Part shown: positions 37,072-48,440 of the stretch, piece after piece
Numbering within the stretch: position 1 is the stretch's first letter
How the letters are laid out: every line of letters begins with the position of its first letter
Source of the DNA: Podospora pseudoanserina
Taxonomy: Eukaryota; Ascomycota; Sordariomycetes; Sordariales; Podosporaceae
NCBI RefSeq assembly: GCF_035222485.1
Contig: NC_085921.1
Location: forward strand, 2,914,001-2,978,000
Direction of reading: 5' to 3'
DNA: 64,000 nt
Notes under the pieces: generated by a model
Seen by the model: only the letters and a program-made list of their open reading frames with translations
The model's database searches: none
What the model was told of the DNA's origin: nothing
Position numbers and translations under genes: made by a program

Positions 37072-37737
37072 ATGCGAGCCCCCGATTCCACCACCACCTT
37101 GTGGTTCATACTCCTGTCAACCTTTGCTGTTGCCCAGGACACCACCGCCACCCCAAGACTGACAGGCCTGCCAACTTTGGCACCGAGCGACCGTTGCACA
37201 GCGTACTTTCAAAACGAATTACAAGCCTCGTATCCCACCCAACCAGCCGCCATCGCCGAGATCGTCAGTTCCAACTCGCTTGACCATGACCACGTCTTCG
37301 TGACAGGCGATCCCAAACTCCAACCAACAAACGCTCACTCTGACAGGAGAGTCGTCTGCTCGGGCGTCGTCGCCTTCCCGACCAAGATAGCCGGTGCCAT
37401 TCCACAAAGGTCCACGAGTATACTGCAAGAGTTTGCCATCTGGCAAAAGGATGTGAGCTCGTGGGTCGATGCAAACAAGGAGTCGGTCAAGGCCTTTGCC
37501 ACGAGCTGCTCCGGCGAGGGAGAGACGGGTGTGGCTGGGAACGCGCTTATGATGGTGGCTACCGATGTTGACGCATGCCTCACGGCTGCTGCAGTTGGTC
37601 TTGGGCCGACTGATGGGTCGAATGGCGTGGGTGGTCCGGCAGCAACGACGAGTACAGCGGGTGGACCTAGAGAGACTGGAGCTGCTGCCGTCGGTGCTTT
37701 GATGGGGATAGGAGTTGGATTGATGGGTATGCTTTGA
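37072..37737 (+). CDS. Secreted, probably GPI-anchored surface protein
   Basis: 221 residues, no intron. N-terminal signal peptide (MRAPDSTTTLWFILLSTFAVAQ), a compact domain with paired Cys (DRCTAYF, VVCSGVV, TSCSGEG, DACLTAA), then a Gly/Thr/Ser-rich stalk and a hydrophobic tail (AAAVGALMGIGVGLMGML) with a small-residue site before it. That layout is typical of GPI-anchored fungal cell-wall proteins of unknown role. The ATG at 37072 is used; a TTG at 37054 is not. The first half uses C-ending codons, the second half G-rich ones. Confidence 0.7.
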   Translation: MRAPDSTTTLWFILLSTFAVAQDTTATPRLTGLPTLAPSDRCTAYFQNELQASYPTQPAAIAEIVSSNSLDHDHVFVTGDPKLQPTNAHSDRRVVCSGVVAFPTKIAGAIPQRSTSILQEFAIWQKDVSSWVDANKESVKAFATSCSGEGETGVAGNALMMVATDVDACLTAAAVGLGPTDGSNGVGGPAATTSTAGGPRETGAAAVGALMGIGVGLMGML

Positions 37738-37868
37738 GGGTTCAGCATCGCAGCCAGTCTGGATCAGGACAGGTGCATGTGGAGCAGGAGCACATTGCCT
37801 CCTTGTTGCTGGGGTTCACGGGCAAGTAGCTGACAGTTCTCTGTTCTCTCCATGTGTGTTAGATTCAA

Positions 37869-38557
37869 CTACCCATTCATCCTGCCCCAACAGCATCTCC
37901 TAGCAGGCACGATGACCCTGCCTTCGAATCCTCGCCCGTTCGCTGAAGTTCCATATCTCAAAGTCACGTTGGCCGTTCCACCTAGTGTGATGCTTCCTAC
38001 TCCACCATCGATGTTCTCCAGGGTCTGTTGCACAGTGATATCTGTCGGAAAGGTTCTGTCAGCTTTATATGCCCACGCTTTTATACCCTTGCCGTCCCCT
38101 TTACTACATTTCCACATTTCCACATTCCCACATTCCTATACATACTTTTCTCCCGAATACCTAACCCTTTCCCGCCCTTCTTTTCTCTTCACCGTTACCC
38201 ATCTCACCAACACACACCCTTCCCCCAATCTCCCATCCACCTGGTCATCAAAGCAGAAATCAACTCACCCGTCCTACCCTCATCCCCCCACTGATACCCA
38301 AATCCCGCCTCAGTACACTCCATCGTCTCCCCTCTCGTCTCAGGGTTATAAACCCAATGACACTTGACCTCCCCCCTCCCTACCCCCTCCTCATCCCCCC
38401 TCGCCAAAAACACAGACGTCGTGTCCTGATACCGCCACCCAGTGGCGGACGCTCCTCCCACAATCGTCAAGTTCCAGTAGCCATACTCCTTTTCTATCAC
38501 CGCACCAGCTCCTGTCCCAACAATAAAAATGAAAGCAAGGCCAAAAAGGGAGAACAT
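37869..38557 (-). CDS. Small secreted protein
   Basis: 153 residues from exons 38557-38269 and 38041-37869; the donor is GTGAGT, the branch point GCTGAC, the acceptor CGACAG, and the 227-nt intron restores the frame (GRT-DITVQQ). Signal peptide MFSLFGLAFIFIVGTGAGA. The body is rich in Gly, Thr and Tyr (EYGYWNLTIVGGASATGWRY, VKCHWVYNPETRGETMECTEAGF) with a second half GSITLGGTANVTLRYGTSANG. Paired Cys suggest disulfides. An in-frame ATG at 38617 would add a 20-residue N-terminus that spoils the signal peptide. No family recognised. Confidence 0.62.
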
Positions 38558-39044
38558 CGAGGTGGTCAGTGCGTTTGTTGACTTTGCGACGACAAATTCA
38601 GGGGTAGTGGATACCAAGGGCTAGTGGAGACAAATCGTTGGAGAGACTAAAGACAACGTTAGTACGTAAAGAGATGGTACAGGATAATATACCCAAGGTC
38701 AAATCAAGCTTTCCCGAGTCCTGCAACGTTGCAATCGGTAGGGTCAATAAGAGGTAGGATGCCAGATTATGTAGGGTGTTCAGCCGGTATGCAAGTAACT
38801 ACATCCGAACGTGGAACTGCAACCAAGGAGACAGAGTGAACCCAACAGAACCACAATTCAGCCGCTGCAGCTCTCGCCTCAGCCCTGGATATCAGGCGGC
38901 TGCAGGCGGCCAAGCATCACTCATTTGTCCAATAACCAGTCTTGACCTTGCAATTAGTTTAAGTATCATTAGTCACAGACTAACGACGTGAACCAACTCT
39001 CGCCTCCCTCCCTACTTTGCTCGGTCGATGGCCGCCCTCTCGCC
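38558..39044. other. Intergenic between two secreted-protein genes
   Basis: Contains the promoter of the gene ending at 37869 and the 3' flank of the next. No coding signal. Confidence 0.45.
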
Positions 39045-39834
39045 TCAGCAATCATCCCCACGAACAAGGACATTCCAATTGTCCTTGAAGAACGCCTGGC
39101 CCTTGACCCTTTGATAGGTCGATCTACCAGTGATGCATCCACCATGCAGCACAGAATTCGCGCCATCGCCAATTTGCTTCCACGTGAGCTCCTTCTCTTC
39201 CAAGTTCTGTATATCTCATCGTCAGTCGACTTTCCTTCACTCACCCCCCACCCAAAGCCAAGGCGAACTCACATCGTTGCACCAATAGATAGCCGACTTC
39301 CACGAACAGCTAACTCGTCCACAATTCCCCGGCCCCGGCCCGTTCTTGGGTGGGTCAGTGTTCAAACGCCTCAAGTAACAAATCCCGTCCCAGATTTTGC
39401 TCGTTCTCGCGCCGTCGTAGTCCACCTTGCAGTTGATGGACTCGGGCTGTTCATCAGCGGTGCCGGCGGAGACGAAGCTCGTGTCATCACCGGTGGGCAT
39501 GGGATCGGTAGGGATTCCGGCTTGGAAGGTCTCGTTCCAGCCGGGGTAGGCGGCTTCCATTTGGGCAATGGCCTCCTCGATCGTGCCGGTCACGGTGACG
39601 ATCTCGCTGGTGGGGTCGTCAAGCTTGACGGGGAGGTCCCAGGAAACGTCGACTATGTTGTAGCCGGCAATTCCGTTCGGGGCTTCGTCAGTGGAGGGGG
39701 GGGGAGCGCTGGAGACACCCTGTTTCATTGGTAAGCTGTTGATGCTTCTTCTTCTCGGTCTTTGACGTGAGTAGAGGCCATACCTTCAGAAAAGTGGCCA
39801 GGGTGGTGGCAGCGAAGATGGTACTGGACCACAT
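39045..39834 (-). CDS. Small secreted cysteine protein, copy B
   Basis: 219 residues, exons 39834-39784, 39719-39273 and 39206-39045. Signal peptide MWSSTIFAATTLATFLKGVSSA is split by intron 1. Matches copy A at 20932-21697 along its length: WDLPVKLDDP against WNLPININDP, VTVTGTIEEAIAQMEAAYPGWN, ICYLRRLN against VSYLRGLSG, CGRVSCSWKSAIYWCND, then ELTWKQIGDGA and a YxxxKG..FF.D...VLVRGDDC ending. Both introns sit at equivalent places. Family function unknown. Confidence 0.8.
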
Positions 39835-40507
39835 GATGCTGTCGCTTGCAGAGTCTTGGCGATGAGATCTTGGTGCTTGAAGCCTCTTGGCGATGGAGAA
39901 AGAGTTCGGGAGGAGGCTAAGAGGGCCAGGAGATGGATTAATAAGTCACGAAGAGGTTGAGAGCAGCTGATGGAAATGTGGGACGCGGCCGTAAATCCCC
40001 ACTCAAGTCATGAGATCAGCGTGCGCAAACGGAGTCTGTTGCTCTTGCCGCTTCAGACGATTGACAACAGGAGCCTCGTCCCATATATGCTGAGCACATC
40101 TCCCGCCTGTTTCGACTAGCTTATGGCCACGGTTGAACCGCCCGCACAAAGACGGATTTGCTGCTTTGGGAACACATTCTTGCTGCTCCCACTAACAACC
40201 GAACTGTAATAAAAAACGTTAAAATGCGATACATGAAGGACTTCTTGCTCTCAAGCTCAGGTTCAACAGACGAAACAGCAGCCGTGGCGGGACTTGACGC
40301 AGACCACTAGCCGACTTTTACACCACTTCCACAGGAGCCGCGTCGCCAACATGTTTCCGCCGACGCAAATCCAAGCCTCCCTTTGTCCGAAAGTTTCTCC
40401 ACTCGTTCGGTGCCGCAGGTGGTTTCTCTTTAGGTCCGACTTTTGGTTTGAGTGTCGGCGTGGCAGGACCTGGGGGGTGGACGCCAGGCGGTTTGATGCC
40501 TATTTTG
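39835..40507. other. Intergenic, 0.7 kb
   Basis: Promoter of copy B and 3' flank of the CorA-like gene. An open minus frame (40318-40611) overlaps the end of the CorA-like gene in another frame and is not called. Confidence 0.45.
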
Positions 40508-42938
40508 TTACAGGCACTCCAGAACCACGGCTTGTCTTTGATACCGGCGGGGACTCGTCGAAGGACCCAAGGGTATAATCTTCTTGCGGTCGACAAAAAA
40601 GACGACTGCAACGGATATCATGTATGTTAGACATGCTACTACAACCATGGATCCGACATGAGACCACTTGAGGTGGGACAGGTCTTCGTCTTGGATGAGG
40701 GACATGCTGTAAACAGCCTGCTTGTGGATGAAGATGGGTCAGCGTGAGGCGTTGGAGTTCATGGTTCAGCGCTGAGTCAGGGTACATACAGTCACATAGC
40801 TGAGTGGAAGGTAGAATATAGTGACAACAGTGAAAACAATGATATGGCGATTCATCGATGTTGACTTGGAGGCTTTCAGCAGATTTGTGGCGCTCAAGAT
40901 CTAGTAAGATTGTTCGCAAAAGCTTTCAGTGAACACGCATAGACATACCCCATCTTGAAGCCCACGTATCTCGTCTGCCTTGACCTCAATGTGTCTCTCG
41001 AGCTTAGCTTGGAAGCTGTCAAATTGTTCCATGACCCTGTCCCAGTTCTCTTTAACTATCCTGTCAAATTTGGCTGTCTCGGAAGTGGATTCATGCCAAC
41101 CCCGTAGAGGATGAATGCCAAAGATTCTATAAAAGTCTTGCAGGTCCTCTTGAGTCTCTTTCATCCATTCAGGAGCAACTCGTAGGAGACGGAGAAGCTG
41201 AAAGCACATTCTTGATTGGCTGAAGCAGTCGTCGAGCATGATCTTCTGGGCCTTGCGTTCATTGAAGATGTCCTCTGCCTATAGACAGTCCATGTAGTCA
41301 GTGACAAGACATATGGTGAAGAGGAGATACACCTACCTGAACGGTGACAGATCTGTCAATTGCATCCGACAGACGGTCCCACCCTCCATGCCACCTTGTC
41401 TCCAAGACGTTGTCCAACACAATTTGTATATGACAAATGCTAGCTCTTTGAGCAATCATCTCAATCCTTTTTGATCGCAGCCTTACACCTTGATATTCGC
41501 GCCGTGAAGTGAAGATGTGGTCTTCAATAACAACAATGCAGAACAAAGAGGCCGCCTCAATGGTTGACACCCATTTCACAGCAGCTCGCGCTTCCTCAAC
41601 ACCCCCAGTTGAGTGTGGAAGCTTGCGGGGCGGCTTCCCACGCTCCCGTTCAAGGAGGAAGCCCGGGGGCCAGAGCTCATTTTCCGGATGAAACGGAGAT
41701 GCCTGGAGCCACCATGTATGAAATGAGGTTCCACACGAATGGCTGGAGGTGTCAAGACGGTGCGACGAGGTAAAAGGATGCCGTGGCCACTGCCGAAGAA
41801 ACCTGGCGACAAATGAATATACCTGATACATATCGCGCTTATCTTCCTCGGGCGATGCGTTAGAGAAATGTTGTCGCGATAGCAAAGAGAAAATGAATGC
41901 AGCTGCATTGAGGTTGAGAGTTGGACATCTTGAGGTGGTAACAAACCTGTCCCGATTACTCTTCATTAATCATCACAGCAGTCTCGATTTTCAAGACTAG
42001 AACAAAATGCAACATACCAGATCTGACCAATATTGATATCAGTTGGCTCTGCAAACTCGGGGTTGGAGTACGGTTGGTCGGAAACTAATATTTGGGGGCA
42101 GGAGGACCATGTTGGAAACCCCATGTTGCCTACAGACCATCTGGCCGGTTGAAGAGAAAGCTTGTCGCCACACGGCCAAAGATGCAGCAATTACACCTCA
42201 TTGAGCTCAAAATGTGTTACCACGTAGCGAAGATCAAGGCCAGGGTTAACAAGACCCCAGAACATGGTTTGTTCCGGCAATGATTCTCGTCACCGTCCTG
42301 GCTCTTGCCTCCAGGCTGCCGGCATCACACTTGTTGGGCACTCTTCGTGTAAGAATTTCCTGACCATGCCCCCCATCGAAGGGTCGAGATTTCGGCCGAA
42401 GCTCTTTCTTTGCTGCGAAGCTGTTGTGCTGCCCTTGACAGGCAGAACGAATGAAGCATCGTCAAACGCCCAATGCATGCCCCAAAGAGGAGCGAAAGGC
42501 GAACCAAATACTAGGGGGCCCCTTGTTGCGCACGGGATAAAAGGTGTGTGGTTTGGTGGGAAAAGCTGTAGATAGTCCTCGAGGGTGGCACTTCCCAGGT
42601 CAGACCTAATAGCGGCGAGATGTTCCTCACTTGGTTTACTGGTGAGAATTGCCGTCCACTCTCGCAAAGAAACTATGAGCTAGATAGTTGGGTACTACTC
42701 GGCACATGTATATCAAACAAGTGCGACTCGGTAGCCGGAGTGTTGATGGTATTGGTTCCGGTGGGTGTCGGGGGAAATTCGCCACGCTCGATAGCTGTTG
42801 GTTTCCAAGTATCTCATTGAGTCGCCGAAGCTCAGCCAGAAGCTGCTGTGCGAGTGTTTCCTGGTCTATGATGACCTCTGCCATGGAGTTCGTCGACCTC
42901 GAAGATGTTGGGACTGGTTCGGTGGTATCGTTTGCCAT
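40508..42938 (-). CDS. CorA-like two-helix membrane protein, inner exons uncertain
   Basis: The 3' part is well supported: exons 41278-40949, 40900-40790 and 40717-40508, with a helical stretch (FDRIVKENWDRVMEQFDSFQ, VKADEIRGLQDG), then STSMNRHIIVFTVVTIFYLPLSYVT and a second membrane span (VGSMVVVACLTYMISVAVVFF). This is the layout of fungal CorA-like proteins. The usual GMN loop is replaced by YSM. The 5' part starts at MANDTTEPVP (42938) and includes IVSLREWTAILTSKPSEEHL, but the joins at about 42650-42700 and 41800-42290 do not close by simple splicing, so more exons or frame errors are likely. Transport activity is not implied. Confidence 0.55.
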
Positions 42939-44530
42939 GGTGAGAATCGAAGGAGCCCAAGGTTGATGAGAACTATCCGGTGAGAAGAGACGGAAATGGC
43001 TGGCCTCAGAGAATTGGGAGGAGAGCAGAACTCCCTGCTTTTTATGGTACCATGACACCAGCAAGCGCCCGGCATTGCAAGCAGACTTCAGGTTTTAGGT
43101 ATGACATTGTCCTTCCCTACCTAGGTTGCATGCTGCCGAAGATAGAGTCTCAAAGGGTCGGGCCGGTCATACTGGTTTTCCGTGTCTGGCTGAGTTGTGG
43201 TTGGCTGTCCTGATAACCAATCCAACCCTCCCTCAACAAATGCAGAATTATGTGCATCCTACACAGTGTAGAGACATGCGAATAGCTTCAAGATGTTGAA
43301 TAGCCTCGCGTTGCTGCAATATTCATCAGCCTAAACTTCACAAGCAGCCATCCCACTTCACCCATATCCACACAATGACGAGATGGTCAGCCAAGCAGGA
43401 ACTAGTTGCCCTGTCGTCGAATATTTCCACTAGTGTGATGTTGGACTGTGATCCTTTGTCCCCACACGGTGGACGATGCTACCTTTCGGCGAGCAAGGTG
43501 GCAAGCGACACTCGTGTTGGTTGTGAAATTGGAGTGCAGAGCTAAGAGCTGCGAGGTCGACTCGGCCGAAATGAGGGTACCAAAAGAGCACAAGTCGTGC
43601 TGCCACGAGAGAGGCATGTGGCGCAGCGGCACAGCGGCCCGGGGAGTAATGGCTGTTGGAAGAAGGCGAACCCGGCAGTTTGGACATTCCAAATGATCAA
43701 TCTACACATAAAGTACGGCGGCGTACACGACCAGCCAGCTTCTCCGAGATGGATGCCAGGAACAATGCAGGAGAGAAAAGGTGGGCGAGCCGGAGCGTGG
43801 GAATCTACCCCGCACAGACTGTTCTATCCTCCTTCCTCCTTCCCCCAACGGTTGCCGATTCGCCAACCACAACACTCCGATCCCGATACACCCTGCCTGC
43901 TTGCCTGCCTGCGATGCGACAACCCCTGGTTGGGGCTCGAATGCCGTGCCAGCCAAGCGAGGGTGCCATGCAGCCCACGCAGCCAACGCACCATTAATTC
44001 CACGCTTCAATCTTGAGAATCTTCACACACCAATTTCTGGGTCAAAAAAGAGCAGCAAAGACAGAAGAACACCGTCGGACTTGTCAAGGAAACCCCCCAG
44101 ACCCACCCGGATCTCATCGAGAAACGCTCGGCACCATCGCCTGTTGCGCCAGAGTTTCCGGGCGGTGGAGCCGATGGGCTGACACAACCGCCGGCTTGCC
44201 ATCCGGACAAGGCGCTTCGACGAGTTCGGCGATGGAGGCCAAAATAGGTCGGCGCTAGGAGCCCTGCCCGGGATGGGCTTGCGAGAAGGTAACAGCCCCG
44301 GTGCCCCGGAAATGCCAAGTTGCCTTGCTTGCTGCGGTAATATCCCCAATATGCATCGCATTATAGCCACGACCTGCCGTCGCATTCACACAAGATGGCC
44401 CCTTGGCAAAATGCACGAGAAGTTATAAAACATTCTAGCGGCCCTCGTTTCTCCCTCCACACGGCTCGTTTCCCGAGCGAACAAGTCTCTGGTTCCAGCT
44501 TCCGTATCCCCAATCACCACCACCACCACC
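42939..44530. other. Intergenic, 1.6 kb
   Basis: Many overlapping open frames on both strands, up to 139 codons, none with features. The last 100 bp before the ATG at 44531 are a CT-rich leader ending in a run of CAC/ACC. Confidence 0.45.
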
Positions 44531-46528
44531 ATGAAGGGCGGCATCGTTGGCGTGCTTTGCAGCGCGCTCCTCCTTGCCGTTGAGGCTGCATGCGCCCCTA
44601 ACTCGGACGCCATCACAAAGGTACCTGGCTTCAAGCCAAACAAGTGGGTGGCCAGAACCTGGGAGGGAAACAACTACGCCTGCAAATGTCATCCTGGCGA
44701 CTACTGCTGGCCCAAGCAAAACCACTGGAATAACCTCAATCGCACCGTTGGCGGCAACCTTCGCGTCAACCTGCCCCCAGGAGCTCCTTGCTACAACACC
44801 TTCCAAGGCCCTCTCGGAACCGTCAACACGTACGATGCCGCCAAGTGTGCTGCCGTGACCGCCGGGTTCCCCAATGAACAGTTCCAGTAAGTCATCTCTG
44901 CACACCAAGCATGAGGAGAGCATGTTGACTGACCATCTGTGACAGAATCGAGCTGCCCACCGCTGGCCTCTGGACCTACTTCACCAATGACACCTGCCGC
45001 CCTACCGCTGATCCCACAGGCAGCTGCACGCTGGGCTACTATCCTGTCCTGTACATCACAGCCAAGACCGTTGCCCACATCCAAGCGGGTATCAACTTCG
45101 CCAGAAACAACAACTTGCGCCTCGTCATTCGCAACACTGGACACGACTTCCTTGGACGCAGCGTTGGCTGGGGCTCGCTTGTTATCAACACTCACAGCTT
45201 CAAGAGCATCAGCACCACCAACAACTGGAATGGCCCTGGCTACAACGGCCCCGCCATCACTGTGGGAGCGGGTGTGCAAGCCTTTGAGGCTCTCGCCCAC
45301 CTGAACTCGCTTTCCCCTCCTCGAATTATGGTGACGGGCGAGTGCGCTGTAAGAACCACCAATTCTTAGCGTTTGATGTTCATGGACTAACCGGTATCAT
45401 TAGACAGTTGGTGTCGCCGGAGGCCTTGTGCAGGGCGGTGGCCATGGCCCCTTGACCAACTTCTACGGATTCCTTGCCGACACGGCTGTTCAGTTCAAGG
45501 TCATCACGGCCGATGGCAAGATCCAAACTGCCAATGCCAACACCAACTCGGACCTGTTCTGGGCCCTCAAGGGAGGTGGTCCCGCTGCCTTTGCTGTCAT
45601 CACCGAGGTTACCTACAAGACCTTTGCCGACACCCCAAGCGCCGGCATCAACCTCGATATCAACCCCGCCACCAACTCCGATCCCGCTCTTTACTGGGAG
45701 GCCGTCCGCAAGTTCCACAGCTACAGCACCCATTTTGTTGACAACGGCCTTTATGTTTACTACGAAATCGGCCCCGTCCCCAACACTCTCCACGTGCATC
45801 CTATTGTGGGCGTCAACAAGACCCTCGCCCAGCTGCAGGCTGTTGTCCAGCCCCTCTTTGATGACCTGGATGCCCTCGGTGTTGGGTATACCACCTCCAG
45901 CGAGACTTACGGCACCTTTTACGACTTGTACAACGCCATGTTTGAGATTGAAATGGCTGGCAACTCTGCCCTCACCGGTGGTTGGACCATTGGTCGCCAG
46001 GATGTTATCAACAACCACACCGCCATCATTGACGCTTTCCAGACCGTTATGAATGCTGGCTCTTTCATCGTCGGCCACATGTGGTCTGCTGGCCATGGCC
46101 TCCCTCAGAGCGAGTGGGCCAAGTCTGCCATCAACCCCCGCTTCCGCAACGTTGTTGACAAGCTTATTACCATCGTTCCTGTCTCTGGCGATGCCCCTCT
46201 CGCCGCCAAGGCCGAGGCCCAGAACCGCTTGACCAACATTGTCGACGGCTCTCTCCGTGCCGCTGCCCCCAACGGCGCTTCTTACATCAACGAGGTATGT
46301 ATTGATTTTCGGTCTCCAACCAAGCAGGCATATGCTAACATACTCACCACACAGGCCGATCCCTTCCAGCCCGACTGGCAGAACGCTTTCTGGGGTACCA
46401 ACTACCAGCGCCTGCTCCAGATCAGACGCAAGTACGACCCCGAGGGAGTCTTCTATGCCGTCTCCACTCCTGGCACCGAGAGGTGGGAGCAGATTGAGAC
46501 GGGCACTAGGTTGTGTGTCAAGTTGTAG
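44531..46528 (+). CDS. Secreted FAD-linked oxidase (berberine-bridge / isoamyl-alcohol-oxidase type)
   Basis: 607 residues in four exons: 44531-44886, 44946-45348, 45404-46294 and 46355-46528. Signal peptide MKGGIVGVLCSALLLAVEA. FAD-binding PCMH domain: RLVIRNTGHDFLGRS carries the expected flavin-linking His (about 185), and GECATVGVAGG, rebuilt across intron 2, places Cys (about 252) where bicovalent berberine-bridge-type enzymes attach the 6-position of flavin. GGGHGPLTNFYG and DLFWALKGGG follow, then the C-terminal BBE part (WGTNYQRLLQIRRKYDPEGVFY). It oxidises alcohols or sugars with oxygen, by family; the substrate is unknown. Confidence 0.9.
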
Positions 46529-47121
46529 TCTTTTTTCTTTTCTGTCTGAGCGAGTCTTTTGATATAAAATAATAATAGAATGGTATATACGTTTTCACCA
46601 AAAGAATCGGGAAGCTTGCTGCTGTGTGATTCTTCTAGGTTATGTTGTACGTGTAGGCCCCTTTTGTGGAGCCCAGGAGGGTATTGTTTCCAGAGCAACG
46701 GCTCCTTGAGACTATTTGTGAAATGCCTGATGCATATCGGTATGCATAATCCTTGGGTCATGGACCCCCAGAGCAAGTCAATGGGCCTATCAGCTATCTT
46801 TAAGGTGCTCTTTACTACTTTGAACACTTATTCAATACATTCTGAGGGCTAAGGAGAATCTTTCCAGCGCCTGATGCCATCGTTCAACGCTAGATAGTCA
46901 TTACCGTTCAAATTCGTGGTCTTGGGTAGATACGTTGCAGTGTTCAGTACCTATTCCGTCTGCAACTGAACATATCCATTTACCAACAGGCATCTGTTGG
47001 TCCTTTCCCTGTAATGACCCGGTGCCTTTCCAATGCATGTATTCTTTGCTCTTGTGTCCATGTTCAGACTTTTTGCTTTGGCGAATGAGGTTGTGTCCCT
47101 GGTTTTTGCGATCGGCAGGTG

Positions 47122-47159
<38 letters not shown>

Positions 47160-48440
47160 AGCATCGAAACTCACCAACGGAGGGTTAAGCATGGGCTGTG
47201 GTTCAGGACGCAGAGAACGTGATTGTGGCACAGCAACAAAGGGAGCTAGGTCTTCAGAACGGCAGATGCCGCGCGCTGCAAGGATCATCCAGAAGCCTGT
47301 CTTTGCCGTGGGCAGGCACCAACGTGCTGAATATGCCTCTTTTCTGCAGCGAATATCACTATGGACCTGCCTGTAGCGTGATGCTGTTGTGTTGTATTTG
47401 CTACTCTAGGTCCGATACTCGTGATGTGTTCTACTGTTACAGACTGGGAATTGGACAACATGAAACTTGGGATGAGCCCTATATCTGAGCGTGGTCGCAT
47501 ACTCTAAAAGTTAAATGCATCTTCAAGGCAGTTTTGGTGGCCGAACTGCCTGAGATGAAATGTACCTTTTTGACGCTAGAATCATCTCCACAGCAAGATC
47601 ATTTCCCATCTATGCCAGCTTGGCGAAACCTAGCAAACTTCCATTTTTCGGCCCCCGGAACGGCCCATCAACACCCATACCACCCCCCAACGCATCCTCC
47701 CATCTGACTTGGCATCCAAGGTCAAGTTTCGGCTGAAGTGGCACAGCACCACCCAAATCCAACCCGCTTTCCCAAATCTCACCCCCTTAAGCGAACCAGT
47801 CTTCAACAAAAAGGTAAAGATTCTCTCTCCCAGCTGTGCCACACACCCAAACCCACACACTGGGCTGAGCATCTTATCCCCTTATCCCCCCTATGGCGCG
47901 CCACGGCCGGGTATACCGCCCGTGCCGCACTCCTACACCCCCAGGCAACTCATGAGATTTATCCAATCATCATGTGCCAAAAAATACAAAAAGGGGTTAG
48001 CCAGGTTTATGGGCGTATAGCAAAGGCCCCACCACACCTACCTGAGCATTAGTAACCACGCCGCATTGGAACACTGCATAAACACATCAGTTTTCCCAAG
48101 CTGGAAGACTTGACGCTGTTGGTTGTTGCTGACCATCCGGTATGCGTCGAGATGGCGAAGCAATCCTTCACAAGTCCAAAACCCCTTTGGCGCCCGCATT
48201 TTCATGGTGTTCCGGTTCTGGGGGAGAAAAAGACTTAGAATCCAAAGAAAGAACGGGGTTTTTTGCCTTTTCTTTCTTTTTGGATAGCGACAACTGAGAT
48301 TCCGAGCGATATATTTGGAACTGGACGATGAAAAGGACGACATTCTAGCAAGTCGACGTTTACACTACCCTTCCAAGACATTGACGATAACGATTTCTCT
48401 TGTCGTGCCACTCAGCTCTTGCTGAGCGACGCCCGCCAAG
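46529..48440. other. Intergenic, 1.9 kb
   Basis: Contains the GT microsatellite. Open frames (for example 47630-48052 on both strands) lack features. The final part is the leader of the receptor gene. Confidence 0.45.
47125..47158. repeat. (GT)17 microsatellite
   Basis: An unbroken run of 17 GT units, seen directly. Probably variable in length between strains. Confidence 0.95.

Noticed and set aside
39237-39728. Apparent frame change at the C-terminus of secreted copy B
   Set aside because: On careful reading the third exon is one open frame (KELTWKQIGDGA to RGDDC) that matches copy A throughout.
47125-47158. Coding repeat in open frames over the GT run
   Set aside because: Frames on both strands through the microsatellite only reflect the dinucleotide repeat.
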